DNA from: Oscillospiraceae bacterium
Lineage (GTDB): Bacteria; Bacillota; Clostridia; Oscillospirales; Acutalibacteraceae
NCBI GenBank assembly: GCA_015066015.1
Contig: SVPE01000001.1
Coordinates: forward strand, 1-64,000
Reading direction: 5' to 3'
Length of the DNA stretch: 64,000 nt
Under the pieces are notes generated by a model. It did no database searches. It was not told the origin of the DNA and saw only the letters and a program-made list of their open reading frames with translations. Within the stretch, counting starts at the first letter, position 1, and each line of letters opens with the position of its first letter. This document shows, in pieces, positions 7,890-17,600 of the stretch. Made by a program: the position numbers and the translations under genes.

Positions 7890-10220
7890 ATGGATATAAA
7901 TGTCCAGAATTCAGCAAAAGAACAGCAAAGACTGACAAGACATATAGAGCGTCTTCTGGAAGATGATATTTCTGATGCTAATATTCTCAGATATATTTTT
8001 GGTACAGATGATATGGACGAGCTTATAGAGGAAACACTGTATGAATACCGTCAATTCCCCCTTTATATGAAAAATATACTGTCTTTGACATTCTATTTTT
8101 CTTATGCATGTTACCGTTATGATACGGATTACGGTAATATCGACTCGGAAAAAATGACCAAGCATAATTCAAAACGTGTTATCAAAAGTCTGAGAGATGC
8201 ATTCGTGAGATACCCTGCTACACAGGAGTTGATTCAGTTTGTGCTTACGGACATACAGTTTGATCTTGCACAGGGTACGGGTGAGCTGAAGGATATTTTC
8301 AGTGATATCAGTAATCGCGATATGAGTCGCTTCAGTTTTAATCCGTATTTTAAGCTGATTGCCTTGTATGATAAAAATCCGTCCCGATTCCAGTATGAAA
8401 GTAAGCTTGAAATGCTGCAGATGCTGAAGGAGCTTTTGGAAACCCTGACATTTCTTCAACATTATGAGTTGCAGCAGCAAAGCAAGGATATGTTCTGCTT
8501 TGTGTCTAAAAGCAGTGCTTCCTGTGAGTTTACATCATTACCGTTGAAGCATGTTTTCTTCCAGGATCCGCAGTATTTCGGAGGAATTTATCATCTGTTC
8601 AGTATAGAGAGCCGTGCTCACGGGGACAGTGCAGACAATGTTGTACAACCGGCAGTGGTACTGCGCTATTTCTCGGGCTCTAATTCCCTTACTTTTTCAG
8701 TGCCTTCTGTTGAAGGCGATGAGGAAGATGCCTCACACCTAGCAGAACATCGGCCGGATGAACTGTACATGGAAGTAACTGGTTGGGAAATGGAACTTAA
8801 GGCACAGGTAGAGAAGATTGCTAAAAATTCCAACAACATTGACCAGATACATACTGTAAATTACAAATATATTAAAAATTTAGCGTTGGCTATTTCTGAT
8901 GCAATCAGTTCAAACGAAGGAAGTAAAGAAGCTTTGTACACACGCTTCGGGAAGCAATATCCTTACATTTTTCAAAAGCCTGATGTGCAGACTCATGGCA
9001 TTTTAGGCTACGGAGAAGCAGTTCTGGATTGGGATACTGTAGTTATTATGCTGCTTATTGAAGCCAGCCCCACCGCGGTGCTTGAACATCTTATGTGGAG
9101 GGTTCCGCAGACCTTTTATGACATTGTAACCAATTTATATAACCGGACAAATCTGGAGTTTTTTAAATCTAAAAGGTCGGCTCTTGATGCAGAAGTGCAG
9201 CGTATTCATGATCAGAAGCTGATAATAGGTGAGGCAGGCGGCTTTGGTAAGATTTCAACACTCAAGCCTACCGGAAGATTGTTGGCCCGTGCAAGAGCCA
9301 TGCTTCTCATTTCCCGTCTTTCTGTAATGCAGGAGAATGAGAAGGATGAGAGTCTGATTTATACCGGAAATTTACGAAGCAATATTTCACTTTTGCAGAA
9401 AATGGGTGCAGGAGAAGAAAACGAAAGAAGAGTACGCTATGCTTGCATCATTCTCAGTGAAACATTAAAGCACCTGCTTTGTTTCTATTCGGGCTTATAC
9501 CGATATGGGGAAATGAAAGCAGAATATGATAACGAGGTAAGTAACAGGTGCCTTACAAAAGCTGAAATTGACGATGCACAGACTAAATTGGAAAATGCCT
9601 TCTTTTCAGCTGCAAAAGCGAAGGTAGAGGTTTTGTCAAAAAATAAATATGAAGCCGACCGACCGAAAGATACACTGAAGTTGTTCAGGGAGTTTATTGA
9701 TTTTTGCGATTCAAAAAGCGGAAAATCCGGTTTGGAGAGCAGTTGTTTGTATGCCGCTGTAGGTAAATATGAGATCATTGACAAATATGTTCTCAATAAG
9801 GCGTATCGACGCCTTTCAGAGGTCAGTAATGACCCATACCGTTATGCAGATGTCTGGATTAAAACAACTCTTGAAATTCTGGAATATTTTAAAACAGGCA
9901 GTTTTAGCGATACACCGTATGATAATGATCTGTTCAATACAATTTATCCTTTTACCGCTGCATTTAACCGCAGAAAAGAAAATCCGGACGGGTATAAGAC
10001 TGTTACCTTCTCGCTCAATATTGATATTGACAATGATCATAATGTAGAGTATCAGACTGATGTTAATGTTTTGTCTGAGTTTACGTTTGAGAGAAGTGAA
10101 GTTTATTACTGTTTGCCTAATATAATTCGCTCTAACCACAAGTGGTGGATTGATCCGGTATTGATCAATTTTAGAAAGTTCAATAATATCTTCAATGAAT
10201 CCAGAAAGGAAGAAGTTTAA
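7890..10220 (+). CDS. Large unknown helical protein (TIR operon)
   Basis: This 776-residue protein starts at ATG 7890, which has GGAGG at 7879-7883. A TTG start at 7866 would lie inside the previous gene. I do not recognise the family. It is cytoplasmic and predominantly helical, with a beta-rich stretch around residues 220-290 (VVQPAVVLRYFSGSNSLTFSV) and no evident catalytic motif. Its TAA shares its final A with the ATG of the next gene (positions 10218-10222), so the two products are translationally coupled and probably bind each other. Confidence 0.8.
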   Translation: MDINVQNSAKEQQRLTRHIERLLEDDISDANILRYIFGTDDMDELIEETLYEYRQFPLYMKNILSLTFYFSYACYRYDTDYGNIDSEKMTKHNSKRVIKSLRDAFVRYPATQELIQFVLTDIQFDLAQGTGELKDIFSDISNRDMSRFSFNPYFKLIALYDKNPSRFQYESKLEMLQMLKELLETLTFLQHYELQQQSKDMFCFVSKSSASCEFTSLPLKHVFFQDPQYFGGIYHLFSIESRAHGDSADNVVQPAVVLRYFSGSNSLTFSVPSVEGDEEDASHLAEHRPDELYMEVTGWEMELKAQVEKIAKNSNNIDQIHTVNYKYIKNLALAISDAISSNEGSKEALYTRFGKQYPYIFQKPDVQTHGILGYGEAVLDWDTVVIMLLIEASPTAVLEHLMWRVPQTFYDIVTNLYNRTNLEFFKSKRSALDAEVQRIHDQKLIIGEAGGFGKISTLKPTGRLLARARAMLLISRLSVMQENEKDESLIYTGNLRSNISLLQKMGAGEENERRVRYACIILSETLKHLLCFYSGLYRYGEMKAEYDNEVSNRCLTKAEIDDAQTKLENAFFSAAKAKVEVLSKNKYEADRPKDTLKLFREFIDFCDSKSGKSGLESSCLYAAVGKYEIIDKYVLNKAYRRLSEVSNDPYRYADVWIKTTLEILEYFKTGSFSDTPYDNDLFNTIYPFTAAFNRRKENPDGYKTVTFSLNIDIDNDHNVEYQTDVNVLSEFTFERSEVYYCLPNIIRSNHKWWIDPVLINFRKFNNIFNESRKEEV

Positions 10221-11041
10221 TGCAAGCAACCAGACACATTATGTTGGATGCATACGATTGCGACCTGGAACAGTCCAATAGTTTTATGACGGTAAATAAT
10301 CTTCTGGTTAATTTGTCTCATAAATTGGATATGAATCCGGTAATGCCGCCTTTTTTGCTTCCGTATTACTATTGTGACGAAACGGAGGACGGAGGTATCA
10401 GCGCTTTTATCATATGTGAAAACGGATCACATATTACCATTCATACATTTCCTTACCGGCACTGTTATTTTGTAGATATACTTACAGATACTTTCTGTGC
10501 AGAATCTGAAATTATGCATATTATCGGACAGCATATACACGCTGAAAATGTTAACATCAACATTGTGGACCGACGCAACGACAACAGTCCTTCTGCTGCC
10601 ATTAATTCCAGCCTGGATTTTGGTCCCCATTATATGATTACTGTAGAAGATTTTGATGTAACATCTGAACAGATATTCAAGTGGCTTGATAATATTGCAC
10701 CGAAGATTAATATGGTGCCTATTTCCCGTCCTTATGTAATATTTGATAAAAGGCAGACGCCTGAGTTTATTTCCGGTGTTCTCGTGGTAGCACAAAGTCA
10801 TATTGCCTTTCATTACAGTATTCTCGAACGTACAGCAAATATTGATATTTTCTCATGCAGTTTTCTGGATGATGGTATCGTAGAATGTATTCTGGAGCAA
10901 TCCTTTGGAAACAAGGTGAAGATTGATTTGTTCGCACGTGGCAGCAAATATAAAAACACTATTTATTATGCTGAACAGCACCGACATCAGCAGCGTCTGA
11001 ATAAAGCGTGGCAGGAAAACATCGATAGTTGTTTTAACTAG
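10220..11041 (+). CDS. Tandem S-adenosylmethionine decarboxylase-like protein
   Basis: The protein has 273 residues in two diverged halves, each with the signature of the pyruvoyl-dependent AdoMet decarboxylase SpeH. Half 1 opens with RHIMLDAYDCD and has SHITIH with Ser70 and His75; 20 residues after Ser70 is Asp90. Half 2 opens with PHYMITVEDFD and has QSHIAFH with Ser193 and His198; 20 residues after Ser193 is Cys213. In SpeH the serine becomes the pyruvoyl group, the histidine assists processing, and the cysteine 20 residues on is the proton donor. All three are thus kept at exact spacing in half 2, while half 1 has lost the cysteine. It may decarboxylate or merely bind AdoMet. It is the last gene of the TIR operon, and no spermidine synthase is nearby. 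Confidence 0.75.
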   Translation: MQATRHIMLDAYDCDLEQSNSFMTVNNLLVNLSHKLDMNPVMPPFLLPYYYCDETEDGGISAFIICENGSHITIHTFPYRHCYFVDILTDTFCAESEIMHIIGQHIHAENVNINIVDRRNDNSPSAAINSSLDFGPHYMITVEDFDVTSEQIFKWLDNIAPKINMVPISRPYVIFDKRQTPEFISGVLVVAQSHIAFHYSILERTANIDIFSCSFLDDGIVECILEQSFGNKVKIDLFARGSKYKNTIYYAEQHRHQQRLNKAWQENIDSCFN

Positions 11042-11084
11042 AAAAGAGAAGCGTTGAATCCTACAGATTCAGCGCTTCTCTTTT
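11042..11084. terminator. Bidirectional terminator after the TIR operon
   Basis: AAAAGAGAAGCG and TTGAATC on one side pair with GATTCA and CGCTTCTCTTTT on the other around a 5-base loop. It begins directly after the stop at 11041 and also faces the end of the minus-strand transporter gene. Confidence 0.9.
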
Positions 11085-11214
11085 ATAAGCACTACTGCCG
11101 GGGATTACATAATCTTCGGCAGTAAGTCTGTTTGTAATTGTTGATAAGATTAATGTTACAGAAAGCAGAGCATATATACGGCTTCGTTGATTGGGCGAAA
11201 TATATGCTTCCGCC

Positions 11215-12444
11215 TCACCCCTTAAGCCTCCTTTTCGCTGCAACTGAGATGCAGCATACGGCAAAGGAAACGGCGGTGAAAATCAGAATGCATATGAACA
11301 CGTCGTTCCAGCCCTTAGTGTCGGCGATTTTTCCCAGCAGTGAGGTTGCAAGGGTGCTGCCGATGTAACAGAAGGTGTTGAGAAGTCCCGCTGAGAGACC
11401 CGAATCAATTCTGTCTCTTGAATAAAGGGGGACTACGCTTGTTATAACGTTGTTTATTGCCGACATAAGACAGGCCATAGAGCCGAAAAGCATAAGCGTA
11501 AGGGGAACCGACTTAAGATTCAGCGTAACAATAATCAGTATGGCAAGCACTGCCGAGGCGAAATAAAAAATAGCGTTGAGGGCGTTTTCGTCCTTTTGTT
11601 TTTTGTGAAGAAGATTTACAAGTGAGGTGCCGAAAACCGAAAGGACGGGAAGAAGAAGGGTGACGATAATCGACAGAGATGAGGGTACGCCGAATTCCTC
11701 TTTTAAAATTGAAGGCACCCAGGTGGTTATGCCGTCTTTTATAAAGCCGTTGGATATTGCGCAAATCAGTATGACAACGACTCCCACAACAAAGGCAGGG
11801 GCAAAGGACAGATTGCTTTTTGTTTTTGCCTCAGTGGGCTTTGTCTGCTTGCTTTCTTTCGCAAGGGTGCTCATACCGACAAACCACAGTATTGCAGTGG
11901 CGGTTACGAGAAGCGCCGCTACGTAGAAAATCAGAGTCCAGCTTAAATTGAGATATGAGAAAAGTGCCGCAAGGCCGTAGGCGGTAAAGGTGCCTGCGGC
12001 TACGGTGGTGCTCATGACCATAACCGCACTTGAAAGCTTGCTGTCAGCAAGGTTGCAGGATAAGGTCTTGATAATCGATGACCAGAGAACTGACTGAAAT
12101 ATGCCGTTGAAAAGCCAGAGGATTTTCATCTGCTGTGTTCCCTGACAGAATGTCATTGCAAGGTTGATAAGTCCCGAGGCGGCAAGTGAGATTGCCACGG
12201 AGTATTTCGTGTTATATTTTTTTGAAAGAATACCGTTTATGAGCTGGCCTGCGCCGTAAGCGAAAAAGAAACAGGAGCTTACCGTGCCTGCCTCTTCCTT
12301 GGTTGTGCCGAGCTGAGAAAGGATTTCCACCATTGAGGCGTTGTAATTGAGCCTTGCAACATAGGCAAAGGTGTATGCCGCCCAGCAAAGAAAAATTAGA
12401 AAATCTGATTTTTTGTTGCTTAAAGATTTCTGCACTTTACTCAC
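11215..12444 (-). CDS. MFS transporter, probably organophosphate:phosphate antiporter (OPA) type
   Basis: This 409-residue protein has about twelve hydrophobic helices and a short charged N-terminus. The helix-1 region (FLCWAAYTFAYVARLNYNASM) and the GxxSxxFFxAYGxGQxxxGxLSxKYN pattern after it are typical of GlpT/UhpT-like OPA transporters, which swap sugar or glycerol phosphates for phosphate. The GTG start at 12444 overlaps the stop of the preceding beta-helix gene by 8 bases, so it is the third gene of the operon. The upstream phosphodiesterase supports an organophosphate substrate. The exact ligand is unknown. Confidence 0.82.
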   Translation of the reverse strand: MSKVQKSLSNKKSDFLIFLCWAAYTFAYVARLNYNASMVEILSQLGTTKEEAGTVSSCFFFAYGAGQLINGILSKKYNTKYSVAISLAASGLINLAMTFCQGTQQMKILWLFNGIFQSVLWSSIIKTLSCNLADSKLSSAVMVMSTTVAAGTFTAYGLAALFSYLNLSWTLIFYVAALLVTATAILWFVGMSTLAKESKQTKPTEAKTKSNLSFAPAFVVGVVVILICAISNGFIKDGITTWVPSILKEEFGVPSSLSIIVTLLLPVLSVFGTSLVNLLHKKQKDENALNAIFYFASAVLAILIIVTLNLKSVPLTLMLFGSMACLMSAINNVITSVVPLYSRDRIDSGLSAGLLNTFCYIGSTLATSLLGKIADTKGWNDVFICILIFTAVSFAVCCISVAAKRRLKG

Positions 12445-13378
12445 CTGTACCTGTTATGATTTCTTTGCTGAAGTTGCCGGTAAAAGTATTATCCTCGGAA
12501 AAAAGAGCGTCCTTATGGGGATTTTCGAATACAATTCCGTAATTCGGTGAGCTCATACCGTAGGGGGCAGTGAATAAGTTTTCCTTTATTTCGACACCGT
12601 ATACCGAGGGCCTGAAGATTATGTGCCCTCTGCAGTTATTTTCAGTGCCTGACGGGCCGTCGAAGATGTTGTTACGGATAAAAATACTGTGATGACCGCA
12701 GTCTCCGTGATGACCTATAGCCGGGAAGCCTCCACACTTGAAAATATTGTCAGTTATCGAAATGTTGCAGCAGACAGTATCATCCTTGCAGAAATCAATA
12801 AGCTCACTGTCACAGTTATATACGGGACCGTAGGAGCCCTCGCGGGCAAGATCAAGCTGTATCTGTTCGTTGAGAAGGTTTTCGGGGATGTATGTATATG
12901 ACGGACCGTCGAAAACACAGTCTTTTACCGTAGCGTTACTCGTTGAATTCAGCTCAATCATATGCCAGGTTGAGCAGTTGCGGAAACGGCAGCCGATAAT
13001 CTGTATGTTGTTGCAGTGTACCGTGTTAACAAGGGTGGATTTTTCTTTTGTGTCTGCATTTCCGTCAAAAATACCACCCGAAATGATAACGTCGTGTGTG
13101 CCGTTATAACCGCCCCATCCGGGCTCGGAATAGGAGGCGAGGAGGTATCTTGTGATGGGCTCGCTTTTTGCACTTCTTAAAATTACCGCATTGTCGGAAA
13201 GTCTGAAAATCTGATTTGAGTAAAAAATCAGCGCCTTTGAGACAAGATATATTCCGTCGGAAAAGTAAACGGTGCCGCCGTCTCTTGCCTCGTCAATGCA
13301 CTCCTGAAGCGCCTTTGTGTCGTCGTGTATTCCGTCGGCAAAGACCTTTTTATTGTCAGTTACTTTTATGAATTTCAT
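12437..13378 (-). CDS. Right-handed beta-helix protein (pectate-lyase-like fold)
   Basis: This 313-residue protein begins with the typical pectate-lyase_3 element: ADGIHDDTKALQECIDEA followed by a GGTVYFSDGIYLVS strand. After that come repeated short strands (NNIQIIGCRFRN, NATVKDCVFDG, CNISITDNIFKCGG, HSIFIRNNIFDG) that form the rungs of a parallel beta helix. It has no signal peptide, so it acts in the cytoplasm or is exported by an unknown route. Such proteins cleave or bind polysaccharides or glycosides. It lies 43 bp after the phosphodiesterase gene and overlaps the transporter gene. Confidence 0.85.
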   Translation of the reverse strand: MKFIKVTDNKKVFADGIHDDTKALQECIDEARDGGTVYFSDGIYLVSKALIFYSNQIFRLSDNAVILRSAKSEPITRYLLASYSEPGWGGYNGTHDVIISGGIFDGNADTKEKSTLVNTVHCNNIQIIGCRFRNCSTWHMIELNSTSNATVKDCVFDGPSYTYIPENLLNEQIQLDLAREGSYGPVYNCDSELIDFCKDDTVCCNISITDNIFKCGGFPAIGHHGDCGHHSIFIRNNIFDGPSGTENNCRGHIIFRPSVYGVEIKENLFTAPYGMSSPNYGIVFENPHKDALFSEDNTFTGNFSKEIITGTGE

Positions 13379-13421
13379 ATTTGCTTCCTCCGATCATATG
13401 AGCTTTTCTTTTGATGCTTTT

Positions 13422-14333
13422 TCAGATAAGCTCGGATTTGTGGTGTGTTCTGGAAATTCTCGGAGCAGCTCCCGTAAGATGCGAAATGTCGCGGTATTCG
13501 CCCTTGTAGTCTGTGAAAAGTCCGTCGGGAATCTGTGAGGTCCAACCCTTTTCGTTAAACGCGGGGGCCTCTATTCCCATAGCATAAAGAATAATTGCAG
13601 CAAGGTCACGGATGTTCATTTTTTCTATTTCCCCGTTGTTTATGCCTTTACCTGCCGCGGCAAAGGTGACGTATTTTTCCTCGTCTGTCCAGCCACCGTG
13701 ATTTCCCTTGCCGTTTTCATTTGTGCCGCCGTGGTCTGCAATGACTATGAAAAGCGTGTCGTCAACTATGTCTGCATCCTCAATTGCGCAGTAAACGTCA
13801 CCGATCAGCTTATCAACACCGCTGATAGCATCAATGTGTGCCTTTGTTCCGTAGCCGTTTTTATGTCCGGCTTCGTCGGTGCTGTCAAAGTGTGTGAAGA
13901 GAAGATCAGGCTTTTTTTCGCGGATGTAGTCGCAGATAAGGGGAGTGAGCTCCTTGTCTCTTGCAGTTGCGTGGGAAACTCCGATAAGCTTTTCGACGAT
14001 TCCCTTGGTAATCGGATTCCAGTCACAGTATGAGCCAAGCTCTGCATCGGGATAAGCCTTTCTTGCGCGGCGGAAAACCGTAGGATGCTTCGACCATACA
14101 GGATAGGGAATAGTTGAAACTCTCCGGTTTGTCAGCTTATGCACCTCGGGTCCGACGCCTATAAGCATTGATCCCCAGCATTCGGCACTTATGGTAGGCT
14201 TTGAGGAAAGAGCACTGTAGGTGACCGCGCCATTTTCAAATATGCGGTCAAAATTGGGTGTATCGGCATCTCTGAACCAGGAGCCTGCTCCGTCTGTGCC
14301 GATGATAATGATATGTGAATATTTTCTTGCCAT
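13422..14333 (-). CDS. Alkaline-phosphatase-superfamily phosphodiesterase (NPP-like)
   Basis: The 303-residue protein starts IIIIGTDGAG, the metal-binding aspartate strand of the alkaline phosphatase/nucleotide pyrophosphatase superfamily. Near residue 45, SSKPTISAECWGSML supplies the catalytic Ser/Thr region. FTHFDSTDEAGHKNGYG has the Asp/His metal ligands, and IADHGGTNENGKGNHGG has the final DH and H ligands. It is cytoplasmic, with no signal sequence. It is the first gene of the operon behind the promoter at 14425-14453, with AAAGGAG ahead of the ATG. A role in hydrolysing a phosphodiester or sulfate-like ester imported by the OPA transporter is likely but inferred. Confidence 0.85.
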   Translation of the reverse strand: MARKYSHIIIIGTDGAGSWFRDADTPNFDRIFENGAVTYSALSSKPTISAECWGSMLIGVGPEVHKLTNRRVSTIPYPVWSKHPTVFRRARKAYPDAELGSYCDWNPITKGIVEKLIGVSHATARDKELTPLICDYIREKKPDLLFTHFDSTDEAGHKNGYGTKAHIDAISGVDKLIGDVYCAIEDADIVDDTLFIVIADHGGTNENGKGNHGGWTDEEKYVTFAAAGKGINNGEIEKMNIRDLAAIILYAMGIEAPAFNEKGWTSQIPDGLFTDYKGEYRDISHLTGAAPRISRTHHKSELI

Positions 14334-14424
14334 AGCATTTACTCCTTTAGTGAAAACACAGTTCCGATCAAGGGTCAGACTGAAAGAGCCTCCCTCGTCT
14401 GTGACAGCTTTAACGCAGGTATTT

Positions 14425-14453
14425 ATTGTAGCACACTAATCTGAAAAAGTAAA
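14425..14453 (-). promoter_or_regulatory. Sigma-A promoter of the phosphodiesterase operon
   Basis: On the minus strand, TTTACT (14453-14448), a 17-bp spacer and TACAAT (14430-14425). A perfect inverted repeat ATCTGC-AAAGT-GCAGAT at 14453-14469 abuts the -35 box and is a candidate operator. Confidence 0.75.
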
Positions 14454-14469
14454 TCTGCAAAGTGCAGAT
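14453..14469. promoter_or_regulatory. Candidate operator (inverted repeat)
   Basis: ATCTGC and GCAGAT around a 5-base centre, between two divergent promoters (14425-14453 minus, 14524-14552 plus). Its position next to a -35 box suggests a regulator site. No regulator gene is adjacent. Confidence 0.35.
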
Positions 14470-14523
14470 ATAATATAATGTCATCAGGATGCTGAAAAAA
14501 AAGAGCAGATAAGCGTTCACGGA

Positions 14524-14552
14524 TTTACTTTTTAATGTGAACGTGATATAAT
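14524..14552 (+). promoter_or_regulatory. Sigma-A promoter of the M4 peptidase gene
   Basis: TTTACT (14524-14529), a 17-bp spacer and TATAAT (14547-14552), 48 bp before ATG 14601. Confidence 0.75.
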
Positions 14553-14600
14553 CTGAAAAAGATGTCGGGCGAAGAAAGTAAATATGAAGGGGAATATAAA

Positions 14601-17600
14601 ATGAGAAATTTCTGTGAAAAATGCGGACGAAGAGTTGACCCGAAAACAGGCTTGTGCCCCGCTTGTGATATGACACATAGCGTACATATGGAGCAGGTCG
14701 GAAAGAAAAACAAAAAAGGCAGGAAAGCCGCGGCAGCCGCAGTGGCAGTTTTGCTGTGTGTGGCACTGATTGCTTCGGGAGGCTTTGTAGGACTCGGATT
14801 TTTAAAGGACAGAGGAAATGACTATAAAAACAGTTCATACAATGCCTTTACCGAGGGCTTTACGGATATTTCCGTAACCGATGAGAAATCTGCCGTTGAA
14901 GCCGTTGCTTCGGTTGCAGACACTATAGGAATCGGAGATGTCGAAAAGGAGCTGAAGGTCATAAGTAAAAATACGGTTGACGGCGACAGCTATTACCGTA
15001 TGCAGCAGTATTATAACGGCATTCCCGTATATGGCAAGTCCGTTGTCGTGAGCGCGGGAGAGGACGGAGAAACAAGAGCGTTAACATCAAATTTTGCATC
15101 AATCACCTACGATGTGTCTTTGGAGCCAACAGCTGATTTTGAGGCTATTGAAAAATCATTGCAAAATTATTTTGGTGTTGATAGTATTGATTTTTCAGTT
15201 GATGAAAATGATCTGGTTATATATCAGACAGAAAACGGTGATTTTGTTCTTTCGTATGAATTGATGCTCATGGGCAAAAGAATAATAATAGACGCAAATT
15301 CGACTGAAATATTGTCAACAGGAGATTTATTTGTTCAGGATATGGTTGAATGTGAGTATAGTGACGGATATTTTAAAGGAATAAAAATATCAGAATCTGA
15401 ATATATGATCGGGGATGAAGAAAAAGGAATCTTTGTATTTAATGCGGATTACCGTGAGGTAATTAAAACTGAGGAAGTGAACGGAGATACAGTCTACGTT
15501 CCCGCATCGGAAAATTCTTTCCCGATGACAAGCTCAGACAATTATTTCGGAAATAATGACAGCTTTGCTGCCGAAGAGTATAGTAAGGCAGTTTATGCGT
15601 TAAAATCTCTGGATACCATAACGAATTATTATAACGATATGGATGAAAATCTGGATACTTCTGTAATATTGACTATAAATGACAGCTACGATTCAGACAA
15701 TGCTTTCGGAGGATATACGAGAATAGAAGAAGTAACGGATGCAGATGTTCCCTATGAAAAGGAAAAAATTGCGGCAATATTTATGGGTCATGAATTGTGT
15801 AATGACATATACAGTCATTTAGATACAATGGGTCACGAGTATATGCATGGAATAAACCATCGTTATTTTTACTCGGATACAGATGATTCTTCGGCAATTG
15901 ATGAGGGATATGCTGATATTTTCGGCGAACTTTTAGAAGCAAAAATAAAAAAACAATCTCCTGATTGGGTTCACGGTCAAAGAAATATGCGGAATACGTT
16001 TGACTATCCTGATGCAGATCAAGCATACCCAGCATCGATGGAGGATTTGAAAAATTCGAGAACTTTTACTAAAGACGGCTCTGTGTGGTATTATACTACA
16101 GCTAATTCCGGTAGTGATTATTCTCATTTTGCCTCAACTGTTATTTCACATTCTGCATATCTGATGTGGAACGGCATTGACGGAACAACAAGCAGGAAAA
16201 TTTCTTCAGAAAAACTGGGTAAATTATGGTACAGATCATTAATGCTGCTGCAGGATAATGCTGACTTCTCACAGTGCAGAAACGCGGTAGAAATGTCTGC
16301 CCGAACAATGATGAAAAACGGTCAGTTGACCGAGGAACAGTATAAGACGGTAGAAGCCGCCTTTGACAGGGTCGGCATTGACAATGCTGTATTTACCTGC
16401 TCGGAAACAGTAAAAAACAGATTTGATTTATCTGTTGTAACGGGCGTTGAAGGTGGGGTAATAAATGCTGATGCCGAGGTTGTAGGATTCAATCTTGAAG
16501 TTATAAAAATGCCCGTAATCAAAGCAGGTCCCGGAATAGTAAACAATGAAATGCCCGAAACAATTATAAGAAAGAAGGTAAACTCAGGCCGTGAAACACT
16601 TGAGCTTGAGAACGGCACCTATGTGCTTCGCCTGACAGATCTGAACGACAATAAAGGTGTATCAAAGGCTGTCAATGTAAAAATAGTGGTTGACGGCAGT
16701 AACAGTTCTGCTAAGGATGAGATCGTTGTCAACACCGATTTCACGCCTGTTATTGTGGTTATTCTGGACGGTACAAACGACGGTGATCCGACACCGGAAG
16801 AAGATACTTCGTCTACGGAGCCTTCATCGGGAGACGATAACTCAAGTCAGATTCCGTCCCCTGAATTCATAGTTGACATTTATATGGCGGACAAGAGCCT
16901 GTGGCTGCTGCCGATAGAGGATAAGCCTATAATGGGAGGCTATGCCTACTGCTTTATCGACCTGGATTTTGACGGTGTGCTTGAGCTGATAAGGTGTGTT
17001 AACGATGGAAGCGGAAAATACAGCTATAATAACTACTACAGAGTATCTCCCGAAAATCTTAAGGTAGAGGAGTTTGAAATCAGCTCTGACCGGCAAATGG
17101 GCGGAATTGATTATTACACTATGGCGGCTACCTCAAAGCTGCTCAAGGATAATTTTGACGGCAGAATGTTCTACGTTTTTGCAGATTTTATCCGCGACGG
17201 CAGTGAGGCGGGAGCAATGATATATTATGAAAACTATATGAAGGGCACCGTTGCCTATGCTAAGGAGCTTTACGGCGAATACTGGGGTGTGGATTACAGC
17301 GTTACGCCCAATCAGGAAAAACGGGAGTACACCTTTGATAATTCAGATGTGTCTGAAGCCGAATACAACCGTAAGGTTGCGGCGTTTTACGATGAGTGCA
17401 CCGATCTGAACCTTGTGTGGAAGTATGCGGACGGTATCGCTATGGAAAAGGCTGACGACAGTACAAAAAGGCAGCTTCTGCTCGATGCCTATAACGGTTT
17501 TTCCTATGACGGATTTTCCTTCAGCGGCGCAGCATCAGAGGGCTCTGATATGTGGAAGATTATGCCCGATACCTTTATTCATACGAGCGGAGCAGGCGGA

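Noticed and set aside
10220-11041. Ordinary polyamine gene speD/speH
   Set aside because: It is twice the normal length, one half lost the catalytic cysteine, and it is coupled to defence-type genes rather than to a spermidine synthase.
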